A stretch of DNA of 64,000 nt from Prionace glauca (Eukaryota > Chordata > Chondrichthyes > Carcharhiniformes > Carcharhinidae). The DNA is taken from the NCBI GenBank assembly GCA_037974335.1, contig CM075760.1:32745609-32809608 (forward strand). The letters are read 5' to 3'. The notes beneath the pieces were generated by a model. The model searched no databases. It saw nothing but the letters and a program-made list of their open reading frames with translations, and was not told the origin of the DNA. Position numbers and translations under genes: made by a program. Every line of letters starts with the position of its first letter. The first letter of the stretch is position 1. This document shows positions 43,561-55,439 of this stretch, one piece after another.

Positions 43561-45838
43561 AGCACATTACTCTCTTCCGTGGGTGTTCACCTCAGTTATT
43601 CTGATGGCAGTTTACATCCCACCACATGCAGACGTGAAGATCACGCTGGATGAAATATACAAATAGCCTTGAGATGAAACACCCTGAGGCCTTGTTCATC
43701 ATTTCTGGGGACTTCAATCAGGCCAGTCTCAACTCCCAAGTTACCACCAACACGTCTTTTGTTCCACCAGAGGCCCAAACACCCTAGACCACTGCTACAC
43801 AACTATCAGACATGCCTACCGCTCTATTGCCCACACTTTGGCAAGTCAGACCACAAAGCTGTACTCCTGCCCCCGGCTTACAAACAAAAATTGAAGCAGG
43901 AGAATCCATCAAAGAAAGTCATGCAGTGTTGGTCTAGGAATTAGATGATCTCGTACGGGGCTGCTTGGACTCAGTGGACTGGTCAGTATTTAAAAACCTT
44001 GCATCCAGCCTGAACGAGTACACCATTACAGTAATTGTCTTCATTAGTAAGTGTGCAGAAGACTCTGTGCCAAAGAAGTAAATCCTTGTGTTTCCCAATT
44101 GGAAACCATGGATGAACAGGAATATCCACTGCTTGCTGAAGTCCAGGTCTGAGGCGTTCAAGTCAGGTGACACTGACCTGTACAAGAAAGCCAGATACAA
44201 TCTAAGGAGATCCATCAAAGATGCCAAGAACAGTACTGGGCCAAGCTAGAATCCCAGGCTAGTCACACCTGTTTTGAGCAAGATGTCAGCGAGAACAAGC
44301 CCTCCACTCTGGAAGCTCTGGGTGTATCTGGGATCACCATTGCAGATGTCAGAGCAGCTTTCTTGAAGGTCAACCCAGGGAAAACAACTTGCCTGATGAG
44401 GTACCCGGATGTGCACTCAGGTCCTGCGTGGATCAGCTGGTGGGGGTATTCACAGATATCTTCAACCTCTCTTTACAACAATCTGAGGTCCCCACCTGCT
44501 TCAAGAAGATGACCATCATCCCAGTACCTAAGAAAAACCAAGCAGTGTGCCTTAATGACTATCGGCTGGTGGCTCTGACATCCATCATTGTGAAATGTTT
44601 TGAAAAGTTTATCATGGCATGAATCAATTCCAGCCTCCTGGACTACCTGGATCCACTATCATTTGCCTACTGCCTCATCAGGTCCTGAGCAGACGCCATT
44701 TCCCTGGGCTTGCAGTCAACCCTGGAACACCTAGATAACAAGGACTCAGACTCCTATTTATTGACTACAGCTCAGCCTTCAACACTGTTATTCCCATGAA
44801 ACTCATCTCCAAACTCTGTGGTCTGGGCCTTGGCACCTGCCTCTGTGACCAGATCCTGAACTTCCTAATTCACAGACCACAATCAATAAGGACAGGCAAC
44901 ATCTCCTCCACACCATTGCCTCAAAAGACTGTCCTCTTAGCCCCCTACTACACTCCTTATACACCCATGACTGTGCGGCCAAATTCCCCTCCAAGTAAAT
45001 TTTCAAATTGGCTGATGACACCCCTGTAGTGGGTCTGATCTCAAACAATGACGATACAGAGTACAGGAATGAGATAGGGAATCTGGTGACCTGGTGCGGT
45101 GACAATAATCTCTCCCTCAATGTCAACAAAACAAAGGAGGTTGTCATCGACTTCAGGAAGTGTAGAGGAGAACATGTCTATATCAACAGGGACAAAGTAG
45201 AAATGGTCAAAAGCTTCAGATTTTAGGTGTCCACCAAAAACCTGTCCTGGATCCCCCATGCCAACACTATAGTTAAGAAAGCCCACCAATGCCTCTGATT
45301 TCTCAGAAGACTAAGGAAATTTGGCATGTCAGCTATGACTGTCACCAACTTCTACAGATGCACTATAGAAAGCATTCTGTCTGATTGTATCACGGCTTGG
45401 TATGCCTCCTGCTCTGCCCAAGACCACCATGAACTACAAAGGTTGTGAATGTAGCCCAATCCATCACACAAACCAGCCTCCCATTCATCAATTCTGTATA
45501 AACTTGCCACTGCCTTCGCAAAGTGGCCAGCATAACTAAGGAACACACACACCCCAGACATTCTCTCTTCCACCTTCTTCCTTTGGGAAAAAATACAAAA
45601 GTCTTAGGTCACGTACCAACTGATCCAAGAACACTGTCAGAATTTTGAATGGATTTACCTTGCATTAAGTTGACCTTTCTCTACACCCTACCTATGGCTG
45701 TAACACTATACTCTGCACTCACTCGTTTCCTTCTTTATGAATGTTATGCTGTGTCTGCATCATATCCAAGCAACAGTACTTTCCACTGTATGTTAATACA
45801 TATGACAGTAATAAATAAAATAAAATCAAAATCAAAAA
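43561..45838 (+). mobile_element. LINE of a second (Rex/L2-like) group, heavily degraded
   Basis: In several broken frames: endonuclease pieces (YIPPHADVKITLDEIY, GDFNQASL), RT pieces ([32 protein letters not shown]-like bases, [38 protein letters not shown]) and the LINE C-terminus before an AATAAATAAAATAAAATC end at about 45838. Many stops and frameshifts. A second 3' end of the same group is at 58335-58860. Confidence 0.85.
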
Positions 45839-46400
45839 TGTGCAGGTTTGGCCTTGCTAAATTACCCCTTAGTGTCCCAAGATATGCAGGTTAGATGGAT
45901 TGGCCATGCTAAAATGTCCCTTAGTGTCCAAAGATGTGTAGGTTAGGTGAATTGGCCATGCTAAATTAGCCCTTAGTGTCCAAAGATGTGCAGGATAGGC
46001 AAATTGGCTGTGCTAAATTGCCCCTTAGTGTCCAAAGATATGCAGGTTAGGTGGATTGGCCATGCTAAATTAGCCCTTAGTGTCCAACGATGTGCAGGTT
46101 AGGCGGATTGGCTGTGCTAAGTTGTTCCTTAGTGTCCAAAGATGCACGCGTTAGATGGATTGGCCGCACTAAATTGTCCCTTAGTGTCCAAAGATGTGCA
46201 GGTTACGTGGATTCGCCATGCTAAATTGTCTCTTAGTGTCCAAAGATGTGCAGGTTAGGTGGATTGGCCATGCTAAATTGTGCCTTAGTATTAGAATGAG
46301 CAGACTAAATGTGTAGGGTTACAAGGATAGGGCCTGGGTGGGATTGTGGTTAGTGTAGACTCGATGGGCCGATTGGTCTCCTGTTCTGTAGGGATTCTCA
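45839..46400 (+). repeat. SINE-tail tandem array, about 47-52 bp unit, about 9 copies
   Basis: Repeats of CCTTAGTGTCCAAAGATGTG then CAGGTTAGGTGGATTGGCCA, ending in a normal SINE tail (GGGATAGGGCCTGGGTGGGA, 46327-46400). The tRNA-like head is missing, so this is an internal SINE segment amplified in tandem next to the 3' end of the LINE. Confidence 0.88.
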
Positions 46401-46644
46401 TGAGGCTGGGTGGCCTTTATGAAATCCTGGGACATTCACGGCACAGGAGGACATATCAGACTACTGAGGACCCGTATGACCAATACTTCCTTTGAGCAGC
46501 CTAAGTGTTAGTAACAAATGCAGCGAGAACAAATGAGGTAAGTGAATGGCTTCCAACTTTTATTTAAAATAGCACCAATCAGACAAGTACATTTGTGGAG
46601 CAGCCTACCTGAAAACAACAATCTCGTCATTGAATTGATTATAA
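46401..46644. other. Unassigned sequence
   Basis: No feature is recognised. Confidence 0.4.
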
Positions 46645-47130
46645 AAGTAGGGAAGTTATGCTTCAGAGCATTGGCAAGGCCACATCTGGAGTATTGTGGA
46701 CAGTATTGGTGAGACCACATCTGGGGTATTGTAGACAGTATTGGTGAGACCACATCTGGAGTATTGTGGACAGTATTGGTGAGATCACATCTGGAGTATT
46801 GTGGACAGTATTGGTGAGACTACATCTGGGGTATTGTAGACAGTATTGGTGAGACCACATCTGGAATATTGTGGACAGTATTGGTGAGACCACATCTGGA
46901 GTATTGTCAGTATTGGTGAGACTACATCTGGGGTATTGTAGACAGTATTAGTGAGACCACATCTGGGGTATTGTAGACAGTATTGGTGAGACCACATCTG
47001 GGGTATTGTAGACAGTATTGGTGAGACCACATCTGAAGTATTGTGGACAGTATTGGTGAGACCACATCTGGGGTATTGTAGACAGTATTGGTGAGACCAC
47101 ATCTGGAGTATTGTAGACAGTATTTGAGAG
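46645..47130 (+). repeat. 35-bp minisatellite, about 13 copies, LINE-derived
   Basis: The unit is GTATTGTAGACAGTATTGGT followed by GAGACCACATCTGGG. The entry copy (GGCCACATCTGGAGTATTGT) is in frame with the RPHLEYC-QYW motif of CR1-like reverse transcriptase, and AAGTTATGCTTCAGAGCATT upstream fits the preceding LINE codons. Confidence 0.92.
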
Positions 47131-47224
47131 ACCACCGGGAGTGGGCTTGGCAGGGGTGTCAGCCTATGATCAGGGACCTTTGACCTTTATTCCGAATCTC
47201 AGCAATCTAGGCTTGAGGTTTAAT

Positions 47225-48345
47225 GAATGGGCTGGAGAGAGAGAGAGGGAAGGAGGGAGGGAGAGAAAGGGAAGCAGTCAGAGAGAGAGGGAGACAGCGA
47301 GAGAGAGAGAGGGAGACAGAGTGAGGGAGAGAAAGATGAAGAGGGAGACAGAGAGAGAGAGGCAGGGAGACTGAGAGGAAGTGAGAGAGACCGGGAGAGA
47401 GAGAAAGACGTGCTGGTCATGCTGAAATCTCCCTCAGTGTACCCAAACAGGTGCCAGAGTGTGGCAACTACGGGATTTTCACAGTAACTTCATTGCAGTA
47501 TACTAATAAATAAACTTTAAACTTTAGAAACTGAGGGAGGGAGAGAGCAAGAGAGAAAGAAGTTTAAAGTTTATTTATTCATTCGTGTCACAAGTGGACT
47601 GACATTAACACTGCAATGAAGTTTCTGTGAAAATCCCCTAGTCCAGCTCCTGTTCAGGTACACTGAGGGAGAATTTAGCATGGCCAATGCACCTAATCAG
47701 CACGTCTTTCAGACTGTGGTAGAAAACCAGAGCACCCAGAGGAAACCCATGCAGACTTGGGGAGAATGTACAAACTCTGCATAGACAGTGACCCAAGCTG
47801 GGAATTGAACTCGGGTCCCTGGTACTGTGAGGCAAAAGTGCTAACTTCTGTACCTGCCGTGCAAGACACAGCAAGGGAGACAGACAGAGGGTGAGAGAGA
47901 CAAAGAGAGGAAGAGAGGGGGAGACACCCCCGTTGAATTGGTGGAGGCTGCCTCGCTAAATATTTTTAAGAAACGGGTTGATGGGTTTTTGATAAGAGAA
48001 GGGATTCAGGGTTATGGGGAGAGGGCGGGAAGGTGGAGCTGAGTCACGACAGATCAGCCATGATCTTATTGAATGGCGGGGCAGGCTCGAAGGGCCAGAT
48101 GGCCTACTCCTGCTCCTATTTTTTATGTTCTTATGAGAGGGAGATAAAGAGAGACAGGGAGAGAGAGAGGGAGGGAGACACGGAGAGAGGGAGGGAGATA
48201 GAGAGAGAGAGAGACAGAGGAAGACAGAGACAGAGAGGGAGAGAGGGGCAGATGGAGAGGGGGAGGCACTTGGAGAGGGAGAGATGGGGTGACATGGGAA
48301 AATGGAGTGAGACAGAGAGAGAGGAGGGGAACACTGGAGAACCTG
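47225..48345. repeat. GA-rich simple sequence with LINE and SINE insertions
   Basis: GA-rich tracts at 47235-47410, 47875-47930 and 48136-48345. Between them lie a SINE tail (47425-47530, +), a SINE (47560-47865, -) and a family alpha LINE 3' end (47930-48135, +) ending TTATGTTCTTATG. The long frames here are low complexity and not genes. Confidence 0.8.
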
Positions 48346-48740
48346 GAACTGGAGGAGTGCAGAGATGTGGAAGGTTGCATGCGGCCGGAGGGGATTCCAG
48401 AGATGTGCTTCCTCTTGGGACGTGGAGTGCTGGATGAGATGAAGTTTGCTGAGGGAGGAATGATCTGGGAGAGATGCGGAATATCGAGTCCAGAGGAGAC
48501 AAAGGTTTTCCCGCAGCTTTTGATTGGCCAGTTGAACCGAAACACAGTCGCCTTTATTTTTTCTCCCTCTTGGTTGGGACCGAGGAGGAAGCTTCTGGAA
48601 GGTGATGTCAGGGGGGATTTCACACGCTCTGTTACTCCTGGTGTTTCTGCCCCTTGGAGTAGGGGTCACTCTCGGTGTGTAGGACAAGTCCCAGGCCCAC
48701 CGGCCTCACCTCTTCCTCCTCGACTACTCCATCTGAAAGA
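48346..48740. other. Unassigned unique sequence
   Basis: A non-repetitive block between simple repeats with a TTTTGATTGGCCAGTT (CCAAT-like) stretch near 48517. No exon could be supported. Confidence 0.4.
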
Positions 48741-50640
48741 GCAGCAGACAGAGCAGAGTCATCGGGAGAGAGTTAACATCACACACACAGACACAGAGAG
48801 ACAGAGACACACACACAGACAGAGCGGGGTCACCGGGAGAGAATTAACATCTCACACACACACACAGACAGCAGGGTCATCGGGAGAGAACTAACATCTC
48901 ACACACACAGAGCAGGGTTATCGGGAGAGAGTTAACATCAACGTGGGTGGCACGGTAGTACAGTGGTTAGCACTGCTGCTGCTTCACAGCTCCAGGGTCC
49001 TGGGTTCGATTCCTGGCTTGGGTCACTGTCTTGTGGAGTTTGCACATTCTCCTTGTGTCTGCGTGGGTTTCCTCCGGGTACTCCGGTTTCCTCCCACAGT
49101 CCAAAGATGTGCGGGTTAGGTTGATTGGCCATGCTAAGAAATTGCCCCTTCGTGGAGGTTAGAGGGATTAGTGGGTGAAATATGTAGGGATATGGGCGTA
49201 GGGCCTGGGTGGGATTGTGTTTGGTGCAGACTCGATGGGCCGAAGGGCCTCTTTCTGCACTGTAGAGGTCTATGATCCTATGTTCTAAGTTCTGTCAGAC
49301 ACACAGAGACAGCAGGATCATTGGGAGAGAGTTAACATCACACATACAGACAGTCAGAGAGACAGAGACACGCAGACAGAGTCTGAGAGACAGAGACACA
49401 CGCAGACACAGACAGAGCAGGGTCAACGGGAGAGAGTTAACGTCACACACAGATACAGTCAGGGCGGGGTCACCGGGAGAATTAACATTACACACACAGA
49501 GACAGTCAGAGAGACAGAGACACATGCAGACACAGACAGAGCAGGGTCACCGGGAGAGAGTTAACGTCACACACAGATACAGTCAGGGCGGGGTCACCGG
49601 GAGAATTAACATTACACACACAGAGACAGTCAGAGAGACAGAGACACATGCAGACACAGACAGAGCAGGGTCAACGGGAGAGAGTTAACGTCACACACAG
49701 ATACAGTCAGGGCGGGGTCACCGGGAGAATTAACATTACACACACAGAGACAGTCAGAGAGACAGAGACACATGCAGACACAGACAGAGCAGGGTCACCG
49801 GGAGAGAGTTAACGTCACACAGACAGAGACACAGATACACAGACCTACTGGGAGAGAGTTAACACACACACACACACACACACGCTCAGAGCTGGGTCAC
49901 TGGGAGAGAGCTAACAACTTTCATACACACAGACAGCAAGATGGAGACATACACAGAGACACACATATACAGAGTCAGAGAGACAGAGACACACACACAG
50001 TCACACTGGGAGAGAGTTAACAAATCTCACACGCACAGAGGCAAAAAGATGCACACACACATGTACATACAAATACACATGCACATGCGCACATACAGAC
50101 ACACACAAAGATATACACATGCACACGCACAGGCATACATAGAGGCACACACACACACACACTCTTACAGAACAACACACAGAGCCAGAGAGACACGCAT
50201 ACACATGCGCACCAGGAGAGAGTCAACAACTCACTCACAGAGACAGAGAGAAACACAGACATACACACAGATACACACACACAGGTAGACACAGTGACAG
50301 ACACACACACAGACAGATACACACACAGAGACACACGAACAGATACACACACACACGTACACATACACAGAGACACACACATGATACACACTGGCAGACA
50401 CGCACACAAACACACTGGCAGACACATGCATGCAGTGACACACAGACATACGTACAAAGACACATACACATATAGGATACACACATAGGCAAAGACACAC
50501 AAACACACACACACACACGAAGAAACAGACACTTACAGAACCACACACACAATCTCACATGCACATACACGTACGTAGACACAGACACAGAAAGAGACAG
50601 GGACAGTCTCTCTCTCTCTCTCTCTCTCTCTCAGACACAC
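48741..50640 (+). repeat. Complex CA-rich minisatellite with GTTAAC motif
   Basis: Units of GGGTCACCGGGAGAGAGTTA-type sequence alternate with ACACACAGACAGAG tracts. Between about 49416 and 49830 a higher-order unit of about 122 bp repeats about four times. From 50230 it fades into CA repeats, ending in a CT run at 50610-50633. Long frames on both strands here are low complexity. Confidence 0.88.
48945..49285 (+). mobile_element. tRNA-derived SINE inserted in the minisatellite
   Basis: The tRNA-like head has GTGGTTAGCACTGCTGCTGC and a good box B (GGGTTCGATTCC). The body runs to GGGCCGAAGGGCCTCTTTCT. The best preserved SINE in the window. Confidence 0.9.
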
Positions 50641-50730
50641 ACCGACAGATGGTTCCAGGGATAAGGAATTGAGTTATGGGGGTAGATTGGAGAATCTGGA
50701 CTGGGAAGGTTCCCTCCAGCCCTTCCTTAC

Positions 50731-51097
50731 CTGCCATGAGGAGTGTGTCTCCCTGAGTCCTGCTGATCCAGGGAAACAGCACCAGTTGAGTCCGGAAGAA
50801 GCTGTGGTCTGGCCGCCCCTCGCTGGTACAGCGGATCTCCTGGGTGCCCCCGGCGTGTGGCTCTCTGACCCGCAGGCTGACCTCGGCCGCCCAGACCAGC
50901 CGCTCCTTCAGGCGGCCCCGGGACGTCCTGAGCCGAGTGTGCTGCCTGTCCAGGCGCACCAGCCTCTCCCTCACCTGCTCCGGCTGGATGCCCAGCCCGT
51001 CCAGGGTCACCTCCGGCTGCGGGAGGGCCTCGGCCCCCTCCTCCAGCCAGAGGGGGAGCGCCAGCACGTAGGGAATGGGCAGCTGGAGCTCTGCCCG
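50731..51097 (-). CDS. Probable coding exon of an unrecognised gene (exon B)
   Basis: On the minus strand a GC-rich open stretch lies between acceptor CACTGCAG (ends 51098) and a strong donor CAG/GTAAGGA (from 50730). It reads RAELQLPIPYVLALPLWLEE, then a charged segment (RERLVRLDRQHTRLRTSRGR), then EIRCTSEGRPDHSFFRTQ and ends DTLLMAG. An in-frame METLQ just upstream (ATG at 51112) could instead be a start codon. The composition differs sharply from the simple repeats on both sides. I do not recognise the protein. A phase-0 junction with exon A (58985-59067) is possible. Confidence 0.5.
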
Positions 51098-51189
51098 CTG
51101 CAGTGTCTCCATACCAGGGCAAGCAGAGTGCGGAACAGGGAGAGAAAGGGTGACAGGCAGAGAGCAGGCCAACCTTCTCCTGGAGAACA

Positions 51190-52612
51190 GGCATGTAGCC
51201 CCTTAAATAAGGAGCTCCCTCCCCCTCTCTCCCTCACTCCCTCCCTCCCCCTCTCGCCCTCCCTCCCCCTCACTCCCTCCCTCCCCCTCTCGCCCTCCCT
51301 CCCCCTCACTCCCTCCCTCCCCCTCACTCCCTCCCTCCCCCTCGTCCTCACTCCCTCCCTCCCCCTCTCTCTCGCTCCCTCCCTCCCCCTCTCCCCCTCA
51401 CTCCCTCCCTCCCCCTCATTCCCTCCCTCCCCCTCACTCCCTCCCTCCCCCTCACGCCCTCCCTCCCCCTCTCGCCCTCACTCCCCCTCTCGCCCTCACT
51501 CCCCCTCTCCCCCTCACTCCCCCTCTCCCCCTCACTCCCTCCCTCCCTCTCTCGCCCTCCCCCTCTCTCCTTCTCCCTCTCGCTCCCTCCCTCTTTCTAC
51601 CATTCCCTCCCTTCCTCTCTCACTCCCTGCCTCCCTCTCTCCCTCTTTTTCTCTTGTTCTCCCTCTCGTTCCCCTCTCTCTCATTCTCCCTCTTTCTCTC
51701 ATTCACCTCTCGCTCTCTCTCTTGTTCCCCTCTCTCTCTCTCTCTCTCTCTTTCTCCCTCTTTCTCTCTCATTCCACCTCTCGCTCTCTCTCTCATTCCC
51801 CCCTTTCTCTCCCTCATTCCCTCTCTCTCTCGTTCCCCCTCTCTCTCTCCCTCTTGTTCCCACTCTCTCTCTCATTCCTCCTCTCTCTAGTTCCCCCTCA
51901 CTCTCTTGTTCCCCTTCTCTCTTGTTCCTTCTTCTCTTCTTCCCTCCTTCTTGCTCACTTTCTGTCCCTTCTCCCTCCCTCCCCATCCCTCCATACCTCC
52001 TCCACCATCGCTCCCCCTCCATTCTTCCCTTCCTCCCTCTCTGTCCCTCTCTTTCCCTCCCTCCCTCTCCCTTTCTCATTCCTTCTCTCTGTCTTGTTTC
52101 CCTTCTCTCCCTCTCTCATTCCCCACCTGTCTCTCATTTTCTCTCTTCCTCTCGTTCCGTTTTTCACATGTTCCCTCTCTCACTCCCTCATTTCCTCCTC
52201 CCTTCCTCACTCTCTTGTTCTCTCTCTCCCTCTCGCGCCCTTCCTCTCCCTCTGTCCCTCTCGCTCTCTCTCATTTCCCCCCCGTCATTCCTTCTCTCTC
52301 TCGTTCTCTCCCTCCATCCCTTCCTCTCTCTCCTTCATTCCCTCCCTCTCCCTCTCTCTCCCTCCCCCTCTCTCTGATTTCCCCCTCTCTCTTTCATTTC
52401 CCCCCCTTTCTCACATTCCCCCTCTCTCGCTCTCTCTCTCGTTCCCCCTCTCCCTCTATCTCTTGTTCCCTCTCTCTCTCGTTCCCCCTCTCCCTCTATC
52501 TCTTGTTCCCTCTCCACCTCCCTCTCTCTCTCGTTCCCCCCCTCTCCCTCTCTCGATCCCCTTCTCTCTCTCGCTCTCCCCTCTTTCTCTCTCGTTCTCC
52601 TTTTTTGACACG
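51190..52612 (+). repeat. Polypyrimidine tract, 1.4 kb
   Basis: Almost pure C/T on the plus strand (CACTCCCTCCCTCCCCCTCT-type units first, then CTCTCTCGTTCCCCCT-type). The 660-codon frame starting at 50669 is an artefact of this low complexity. Such tracts can form triplex DNA. Confidence 0.9.
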
Positions 52613-52737
52613 TTTATAAGACATTTCACATTGCCCTCACAGGCTCGTTAACTGAAGATGAGGGGAGGGGTGGATGGATGTGGGGCAGAGTGGGGGGAGG
52701 GACCTCTCAGGAGGCTGACAGACTGCAGAAGTGATGT

Positions 52738-53090
52738 GGAGATGCCGGCGTTGGACTGGGGTAAACACAGTAAGAAGTCTCACAACACCAGGTTTATGTC
52801 CAACCAGTTTATTTGATAGTAACCCCACAAGCTTTCGGAAACGGTGTTCCTTCGTCAGGTGTGTGCAAGGTTCTGATCAGAGAAGGGCGTATAGAGACAC
52901 ACACAGTTTACAGAATACTGATTAGAATGCAAGTCTTTACAGCCAACCTGCTATTCAGGTCTTAAAGATGCAAACAATGTGAGCGGAGAGTGAGAGGTTA
53001 AAGAGATATGTGTTGGCTCCTGTCTGGAGACGATACACATCTCTTTAACCTATGCAAATGCTATCTCGACTCACATTATCCCATAAGTTT
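52738..53090 (-). mobile_element. Interspersed repeat, unsplit copy
   Basis: GGAGATGCCGGCGTTGGACT through GATACACATCTCTTTAACCT; the same repeat as at 38845 and 9840. Confidence 0.8.
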
Positions 53091-53099
53091 CAATAAAAC

Positions 53100-53290
53100 C
53101 TCCACTCATTCTTCTAAACTCCAACGAGCACAGATCCAGAGTCCTCAACTTTTCCATGTACTACAAGCTTTTCATTCTTGTGAACCTCCATTCACCCCTT
53201 TCCAAGGCCAGCACATCCTTCTTTAGATATGGGGCCCAAAACTACTCCAATACTCTAGGTGTGGTCTCACCAGAACCTTATAAAGGCACA
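53100..53290 (-). mobile_element. Old CR1-like LINE fragment
   Basis: TCATTCTTCTAAACTCCAAC through GTGTGGTCTCACCAGAACCT, reverse complement of an RT C-terminal region. Confidence 0.7.
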
Positions 53291-53499
53291 GATACCCACC
53301 TTCTAACCAATGAAAAAGTATCTTCTTAAATCCCCTCTAAGTCTCCTACTCCTGAGCTTAAATTTGCCAGAACAGCTATTAGACTGCGGCTTTGTCGATG
53401 ATCTCGGGAGTATCAGATGCTTTTGATTATATTTTTGATTTTGTTTTGCCTCTAAGTTATTAGGTAAGGGATATAAACCTTGTAAACAAAACAATTTTG
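53291..53499. other. Unassigned; probable repeat debris
   Basis: No feature is recognised apart from short LINE-like pieces. Confidence 0.35.
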
Positions 53500-54650
53500 G
53501 TGACGGAAGAGCGGTGGATGTGGTTTACATGGACTTCAGCAAGGCGTTTGATAAGGTCCCCCATGAAAAAGTGAGAGGGCATGGGATCCAAGGAGCTGTT
53601 GCCTTGTGGATCCAGAACTGGCTTGCCTGCAGAAGGCAGAGAGTGGTTGTGGATGGAGGTTGGTAACCAGTGGAGTGCCCCAGGGATCTGTTCTAGGATG
53701 CTTGCTGTCTGTAATTTTCATAAATGGCCTGGATGAGGAAGTGGAGGGATGGGTTTGTAAGTTCGCCGATGATACGAAGATTGGTGGTGTTGTGGATGTT
53801 AGAAGTTACAGCGAGACATAGATAGGATGCAAGACTGGGCGGAGAAGTGGCAGGTGGACTTCAACACGGATAAGTGTGTAGTGGTCCATTTTGGCAGGTC
53901 CAATGGGATGAAGGAGTATAGTATCAAGGGTAGGACTCTTAGTAGCGTTGAAGAGCAGAAGGACCTTGGAGTCCAGGTGCATAGGACTCTTAAATCGGCC
54001 TCGCAGGTGGAGGATGTGGCCAAGAAGGCGTATGGTGTACTAGCCTTCATTAATCGAGGGATTGAGTTTAGGAGTCGGGAGGTAATGCTGCAACTTTATA
54101 AGACCCTTGTCAGACCCCACTTGGAGTACTATGCACAGTTCTGGTCGCCTCATTACAAGAAGGATGTGGAAGCTATTGAAAGGATGCAGAAGAGATTTAC
54201 GAGGATGTTGCCTGGACTGGGTGACATGCCTTATGAGGATAGGTTGAGGGAGCTCGGTCTTTTCTCCCTGGAGAGATGAAGGTTGAGAGCCGACCTGATA
54301 GAGGTTTATGAGATGTTGAGAGGTATAGATAGGGCGGATTCTTGGAAGCTATGTCCCAGGGCTGAAATGGTCGCTATGAGAGGACACAGGTTTAAGGTGC
54401 TGGGGAGCAAGTACAGAGGAGATGTTGGGGTAAGTTTTTCACTCAGAGGGTGGTGACTGAGTGGAATCGGCTGCCTCCGGTGGTGATAGAGGCAAACTCG
54501 TTGGGGTCTTTTAAGAGACTTCTGGATGAGTACATGGGATTTAATGGGATTGAGGGTTATAGATAGGCCTGGTAGGCAGGGATATGATCGGCGCAACTTG
54601 TGGGCCGAAGGGCCAGTTTGTGCTGTAGTGTTCTATGTTCTATATAAATC
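53500..54650 (+). mobile_element. CR1-like LINE, 5'-truncated, family beta
   Basis: The start gives DVVYMDFSKAFDKVPHEKVR, then a one-base disturbance, SGVPQGSVLGCLLSVIFING, the KFADDTKIGG catalytic region (53750-53790), a stop/shift near 53810, then MQDWAEKWQVDF, RPHLEYYAQFWSPHY and the 3' tail GTTCTATGTTCTATA. A few breaks. Related to 21821-22830 and to the host LINE at 59500-64000. Confidence 0.9.
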
Positions 54651-54689
54651 TGTGTCACGCCCCTTGCTTATTGATCCTTCAACTAAGGC

Positions 54690-55050
54690 AGCCTGGTGGT
54701 GCAGTGGTTAGCTGCGCCAGGGACCTGGGTTCAATTCCGAGTTTGGGTCACTGCCTGCACATTCTCCCCATGTCTGCATGGGTTTCCTCCGGGTGCTTCA
54801 GGGTGGATTGGCCATGCTAACTTTTCCCTTAGTGTCCAGATGTGCCAGTTGGGGGGAATTGGCCATACAAAGCTGCCCGTTAGTGTCTAAAGATGTGCAG
54901 GTTACGTAGATTGGCTATGCTAATTTGCCCCTTAGTGTCTGGGGATTAGCAGGGTAAATGTTTGAGGTTATGGGGATAGTGCCTGGGTGGGATTGTATTC
55001 GGTACAGACTCAATGGACTGAATGGCCTCCTTCATTACTGTAGAGATTCT
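54690..55050 (+). mobile_element. tRNA-derived SINE, variant with repeated body
   Basis: The head CTGGTGGTGCAGTGGTTAGC with a shortened box region, two or three copies of CCTTAGTGTCCAGATGTG-like body, and the tail CTCAATGGACTGAATGGCCT. Confidence 0.8.
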
Positions 55051-55439
55051 ATGATTCTAGGTGGCCATCCATCCCCCGCTTGGCGTTGGAATTGATGAGG
55101 CCAGCTTGGGGGTAGGATGTGTGGGGAGTAACAGGCCAATAAACTGACGACAGGCTGGCTGGTAGCAGCTGGATGTTGAATCCTTGGCCCAGGTGCAGAG
55201 TCTTGGCTCAGGCTGACTCAGAGGAATCTCTGGACTGTTTCCCCCCTCCCCCTTCCTCTCTCCACCACTTCCCAAGCCAGGATCAGTGGGATGCAGTTCC
55301 TCACCTCACTGTGAGAAATATTCTGGGAATGAGCTGAGTTAGGAACTGCAGATTCAGGGAATTCACAGTGAGACATTCACGTGTGTGTGTGTATAATGTA
55401 GATCCCACTGTGAATCTGTAAAAGTACTTATTAGTGTCG
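55051..55439. other. Unassigned sequence
   Basis: No gene is supported. The 72-codon minus frame at 55057-55275 has no recognised domain. Confidence 0.4.

Noticed and set aside
49941-50548. Several Cys/Val-rich or Thr/His-rich frames
   Set aside because: CA-repeat artefacts on both strands.
51200-51560. Possible CRISPR-like or telomere-like array
   Set aside because: Irregular C/T units without spacers of constant length; vertebrate simple sequence.
50669-52651. 660-codon plus-strand open frame
   Set aside because: Its C-terminal three quarters is Pro/Ser/Leu low complexity from the polypyrimidine tract; the first part is antisense to the better exon-like reading on the minus strand.
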